From Glutamicibacter mishrai (GTDB lineage: Bacteria; Actinomycetota; Actinomycetes; Actinomycetales; Micrococcaceae): a DNA stretch of 64,000 nucleotides. Positions 60,974-64,000 of this stretch are shown in pieces (the first letter of the stretch is position 1; every line of letters starts with the position of its first letter). Below the pieces are notes generated by a model, which had not been told where the DNA came from, made no database searches, and saw only the letters and a program-made list of their open reading frames with translations. The stretch is from contig NZ_CP032549.1 in the NCBI RefSeq assembly GCF_012221945.1, positions 1,178,001 through 1,242,000 of the forward strand. Reading direction: 5' to 3'. A program made the translations under genes and the position numbers.

Positions 60974-61810
60974 CTAGGCCCGTAGCTCTAAAACATTCGG
61001 CGAGCGCTTGGCCGCAGGCGGCTCCGCCAGCAGGCCCATGAGCTGGGCTGCCACGCTGATGGCGATCACCGCCGGCTGCTTGCCGGACACCTGGGGAATC
61101 CCGATGGGGCACTGGATCCGTGAGATCTGCTGTTCGGTGTGTCCGCTGTTGGTCAGGTTCTTGCGGAAACGAACCCACTTGGCCTTGGATCCGATCAACC
61201 CGATGGATCCCAGCGAAGGATGGCGCAAGGCGGCATCACTGAGGTGGAAGTCCTCGGCATGATCATGGGTCATGATCAACACATGGCTGCCTTCGGGAAG
61301 CGTGCTGAGCACCTGCTCCCCCATGACTGCAACCTGGGCTTGGATCGAAGCAACGCTGGGCTGCAACAATCTCGCGGCGTCGACCGTATCGGGTCGCGAG
61401 TCCGTGAGATACAGGTCGATAGGGTGGCGGGAGAGGATGCGAGCCAGCTCCATTCCCACATGTCCCAACCCAAAAATTGCCACCGTTTTTGGCACCGGCA
61501 ACGGTTCGAGCAAGAGCTTCACCTCCCCGCCGCAGCACTGACGGCCATAGGTAGCCGGGGCCTTGTCGTTCAACCTCAGTTCCATGGTTTCCGGGCTTGT
61601 TGTCCCCTGGCTGATCAGCTCGCGGGCCCGGGTGATAGCCACCATTTCCAGGTTTCCGCCACCGACCGACCCGAAGGTTTCATCTGCGGCGATGACCATT
61701 TTGGCTCCGGCTTCACGTGGAGCATGTCCGCGCACCGCGGTGACGGTCAGCAGTACCGCTGCGCGCCGCTGAGCGCGCAGGGTGCTGACCGCATCAATCC
61801 ACGATTCCAT
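60974..61810 (-). CDS. xdhC: Xanthine dehydrogenase accessory protein XdhC
   Basis: A 278-aa protein that binds molybdenum cofactor and helps insert its sulfurated form into xanthine dehydrogenase. The N-terminal XdhC domain (VTAVRGHAPREAGAKMVIAADETFGSVGGGNLE) with QCCGGE, and the C-terminal Rossmann part (VAIFGLGHVGMELARILSRHP, YIGLIGS-like SIGLIGSKAKW) are complete. It follows xdhB by two bases. Confidence 0.9.
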   Translation of the reverse strand: MESWIDAVSTLRAQRRAAVLLTVTAVRGHAPREAGAKMVIAADETFGSVGGGNLEMVAITRARELISQGTTSPETMELRLNDKAPATYGRQCCGGEVKLLLEPLPVPKTVAIFGLGHVGMELARILSRHPIDLYLTDSRPDTVDAARLLQPSVASIQAQVAVMGEQVLSTLPEGSHVLIMTHDHAEDFHLSDAALRHPSLGSIGLIGSKAKWVRFRKNLTNSGHTEQQISRIQCPIGIPQVSGKQPAVIAISVAAQLMGLLAEPPAAKRSPNVLELRA

Positions 61811-61812
61811 GA

Positions 61813-64000
61813 TTACCCACGCACCGAGTCGATAGCCCAGAACACCGCTTCAGGAGTTGCAGGTGAAGCTAATTGGACCGATGAACCTTCCGGGCCAAAA
61901 GCAGCGACCGCTTGGCGCAATGCTTCACGCACCGAGAAGGCCAGCATCAGCGGCGGTTCGCCGACCGCTTTGGAGCCGTACACCACGCCTTCTTCATGAG
62001 CCTTGTCCAGCAGGGCAACGTTGAAGACTTCTGGCATTTCAGAGAAGCTCGGGATCTTGTAGGTGCTGGCCGCCTGGGTAGCCACCCGTCCGCGGCCCGG
62101 GCCATCGGAGGTATCCCAGCGCAGGTCTTCCAGTGTCAACCAGCCAGTGCCCTGGACAAAACCGCCTTCGATCTGTCCCAGGTCGATCATTGGCGAGAGG
62201 GAATCGCCCACGTCATGAACGATATCCACCCGGCGCAAGACATAGGAGCCGTCAAAGCTGCTGACTTCCACCTCACTGGCGGCCACCCCATAGGAGAAGT
62301 ACTTGAACGGGCTTCCGGTCATGCGCGACAGATCCCAATGCAATCCTTCGGTCCGGTAGTATCCCGCGGCCGAGAGTTGGATGCGCTGCATGTAGGCATC
62401 GCGGACCACGTCGTTCCATTCGAGTTCTTCGGTTTTGCCCAATGCGGTGATCTTGCCGTGGGCAAAGCGGATATCCGCGGCCGGGACTCCGAATTTGCCG
62501 GCAGCTACCTGGGACAGCCGGGCCTGGATCTGCTCGCACGCATCTTTGACCGCCCCGCCGTTCAAGTCGCTGCCCGAACTGGCGGCGGTGGCCGAGGTAT
62601 TGGGCACCTTGTCGGTGCGCGTTGGGGCAATGCGCACGCTGGATAATGGCACTCCCAGACTGGTTGCCGCCACCTGCAGCATTTTGGTGTGCAGGCCCTG
62701 GCCCATTTCGGTGCCACCGTGGTTCACCAGTACCGAACCGTCTTTATAGACCAATACCAGCGCCCCGCCCTGGTTGAAGGCGGTGAGGTTGAAGGAGATG
62801 CCGAACTTCACCGGAGTGATCGCCAGCGCTCGCTTGCTGTAGGGATTGTTCTTGTTGAACTCGGCAATTTCTGCTTCGCGCGCTGCCACGTCCGCTGAGT
62901 CGAGGACCTGCTGCCAGGCTGCGTCGATGCGCTCGGGATGGCGCACCGGCTGGTAGTACGGGGTGTCCTGGCCTTCGGTGTAGAAGTTGAGCCGGCGCAG
63001 TTCGCGGGCCTCGATTCCCAGCTGCGGTGCGACCCGGCCCAAGATATCTTCCATCACCAACATGCCCTGCGGACCGCCGAACCCGCGGAAGGCGGTCTGC
63101 GAGGTCTTATGGCATTTGGCCACCCGCCCGGAGACCCGGACATTCGGAATCCAGTAGGAATTGTCGATATGGCACATGGCACGGGTGAGAACCGGTTCAG
63201 AAAGATCCAGGCTCCAACCGCCATCGGCAGTCAGCTGGGCATCCAGGGCAAGGATCCGCCCCTGTTCATCAAAGCCGATTTTCCAGGTGGCGTAGAAGCC
63301 GTGGCGCTTACCGGTCATGGTGATATCCAAGGTGCGATCCAGGCGCACCCGCACCGGCCGTCCGGTCAGCTTGGCGCCCAGGGCAGCCACGGCTGCATAA
63401 CCGTGCGGCTGCATTTCCTTGCCGCCGAAGCCGCCGCCCATGCGCAAGACCTGCACGGAGATTTCGTGCGCCGGCACGCCGAGCACGTGGGAGACGATGT
63501 CCTGGGTTTCGGTAGGGTGCTGGGTTGAGCAGTGGATCAGGATCTGTCCGCTCTCATCAACGAGCGCCAGCGAATTCTGCGTTTCCAGGTAGAAGTGCTC
63601 CTGCCCGGCGAAGTCGAAGTCGCCCTCGAAAACGTGGGCGGCCTGCTCGAACCCGGCGTCCCAATCGCCCTTCTGGATCACCGGCTGGATGCCGTGGAAG
63701 CTATTGGCTTTGATGGCATCTTGCACGGTGATCAAGGATTCCAGCGGCTCGTAGTCCACCGAGACCGCTTTGGCTCCAGCCTTGGCGGCTTCCAGATCTT
63801 CGCCGAGGACCCAGGCCACCGGCTGGCCATAGAACATGACTTCATCCACCGGAAGCAGGGGCTCATCATGCTTGGCACCCTGGTCGTTGACTCCCGGGAT
63901 ATCGGCGGCGGTGATGACCTGGATGACTCCCGGGATTCCCAGCGCTGGCGCGGTATCAAGGCCCAGGATTTTTGCGTGGGCAACCGTTGATTGCACCGGG
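61813..64000 (-). CDS. xdhB: Xanthine dehydrogenase molybdopterin-binding subunit, partial
   Basis: Over 727 residues of the large subunit that oxidises hypoxanthine and xanthine. GGGFGGKE, FRGFGGPQGM, MGQGLHTKMLQVAA and the late KAVGEPPLMLAFSVREALRQAV are moco-binding and active-site signatures. The protein's beginning lies past the window edge: the frame enters at 64000 with family sequence (VQSTVAHAKILGLDTAPALG) already running. An internal GTG at 63996 is not a start. xdhA (FAD and iron-sulfur subunit) is expected just beyond the edge. Confidence 0.92.
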   Translation of the reverse strand, partial: PVQSTVAHAKILGLDTAPALGIPGVIQVITAADIPGVNDQGAKHDEPLLPVDEVMFYGQPVAWVLGEDLEAAKAGAKAVSVDYEPLESLITVQDAIKANSFHGIQPVIQKGDWDAGFEQAAHVFEGDFDFAGQEHFYLETQNSLALVDESGQILIHCSTQHPTETQDIVSHVLGVPAHEISVQVLRMGGGFGGKEMQPHGYAAVAALGAKLTGRPVRVRLDRTLDITMTGKRHGFYATWKIGFDEQGRILALDAQLTADGGWSLDLSEPVLTRAMCHIDNSYWIPNVRVSGRVAKCHKTSQTAFRGFGGPQGMLVMEDILGRVAPQLGIEARELRRLNFYTEGQDTPYYQPVRHPERIDAAWQQVLDSADVAAREAEIAEFNKNNPYSKRALAITPVKFGISFNLTAFNQGGALVLVYKDGSVLVNHGGTEMGQGLHTKMLQVAATSLGVPLSSVRIAPTRTDKVPNTSATAASSGSDLNGGAVKDACEQIQARLSQVAAGKFGVPAADIRFAHGKITALGKTEELEWNDVVRDAYMQRIQLSAAGYYRTEGLHWDLSRMTGSPFKYFSYGVAASEVEVSSFDGSYVLRRVDIVHDVGDSLSPMIDLGQIEGGFVQGTGWLTLEDLRWDTSDGPGRGRVATQAASTYKIPSFSEMPEVFNVALLDKAHEEGVVYGSKAVGEPPLMLAFSVREALRQAVAAFGPEGSSVQLASPATPEAVFWAIDSVRG

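Noticed and set aside
1..64000. CRISPR arrays, tRNA/rRNA genes, riboswitches, insertion sequences, prophage genes
   Set aside because: I looked for regular repeats, cloverleaf-like ends, T-box or SAM-type leaders and transposase or integrase motifs and found none I could support.

Overview
The window looks like chromosomal DNA of a high-GC Gram-positive of the Micrococcaceae (Arthrobacter or Glutamicibacter type). The reasons are the G/C-ended codons of the core genes, a mycothiol-type TIGR03086 domain, an ECF41 sigma factor beside its AhpD-like partner, WXG/EccC-type secretion remnants, and the bkd-hisC-purB neighbourhood. This assignment is inference; no rRNA or other species marker is present. 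I see no tRNA, rRNA, CRISPR array, transposase or integrase.

Region 1-6,350 is an accessory block with more A/T-ended codons than its surroundings. It encodes an adrenodoxin-reductase-like flavoprotein, a flavodoxin-cytochrome P450 fusion of exactly the XplA layout and length (552 aa), a TetR regulator, a VOC-fold protein and an MFS transporter. Three copies of a 16-bp inverted repeat (197, 280, 4426) precede the two transcription units, so the block reads as one inducible catabolic regulon. Its substrate is unknown, and the P450 active-site residues differ from those I recall for XplA. This is the most interesting system in the window.

Region 6,391-25,000 holds housekeeping and catabolic genes: 3-hydroxybutyrate dehydrogenase, a Nudix hydrolase, an acyl-CoA dehydrogenase, an HxlR-controlled NAD(P)-binding protein, a complete peptide-type ABC importer (10,561-15,547), an XRE regulator, a fatty acyl-CoA ligase, a NERD-helicase fusion, a DSD1-type PLP enzyme, and an IclR-controlled VOC/scoA/scoB/thiolase cluster for acetoacetate use that can join up with the 3-hydroxybutyrate dehydrogenase.

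Region 25,000-37,200 holds a large membrane protein of unknown role, two phosphatase-type genes, a stand-alone KAS III enzyme, an ArsR-SRPBCC operon with a perfect palindromic operator, and a tight asparagine operon (GntR, asparaginase, aspA, ansP) that takes up asparagine and turns it into fumarate and ammonia.

Region 37,200-38,770 is lower in GC and decayed. It carries a secreted-protein gene interrupted by an amber codon at its signal-peptidase site and a 46-aa membrane peptide gene.

Region 38,775-51,800 holds an S9 peptidase, a DUF5129-like/TPM membrane pair, ECF41 with its AhpD-like partner, the three-gene branched-chain 2-oxoacid dehydrogenase operon preceded by a large palindrome, a HisC-type aminotransferase and a YvlD-like protein.

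Region 51,800-58,400 surrounds purB and looks like the remains of a type VII secretion-like locus: a WXG-like protein, a hydrolase with a helical N-terminus, a membrane/PH-like gene frameshifted at a 3x AGTC repeat, and a 5'-truncated EccC-type ATPase. The window ends with mmuP/mmuM (S-methylmethionine use) and xdhC/xdhB (purine oxidation, the latter cut by the window edge).
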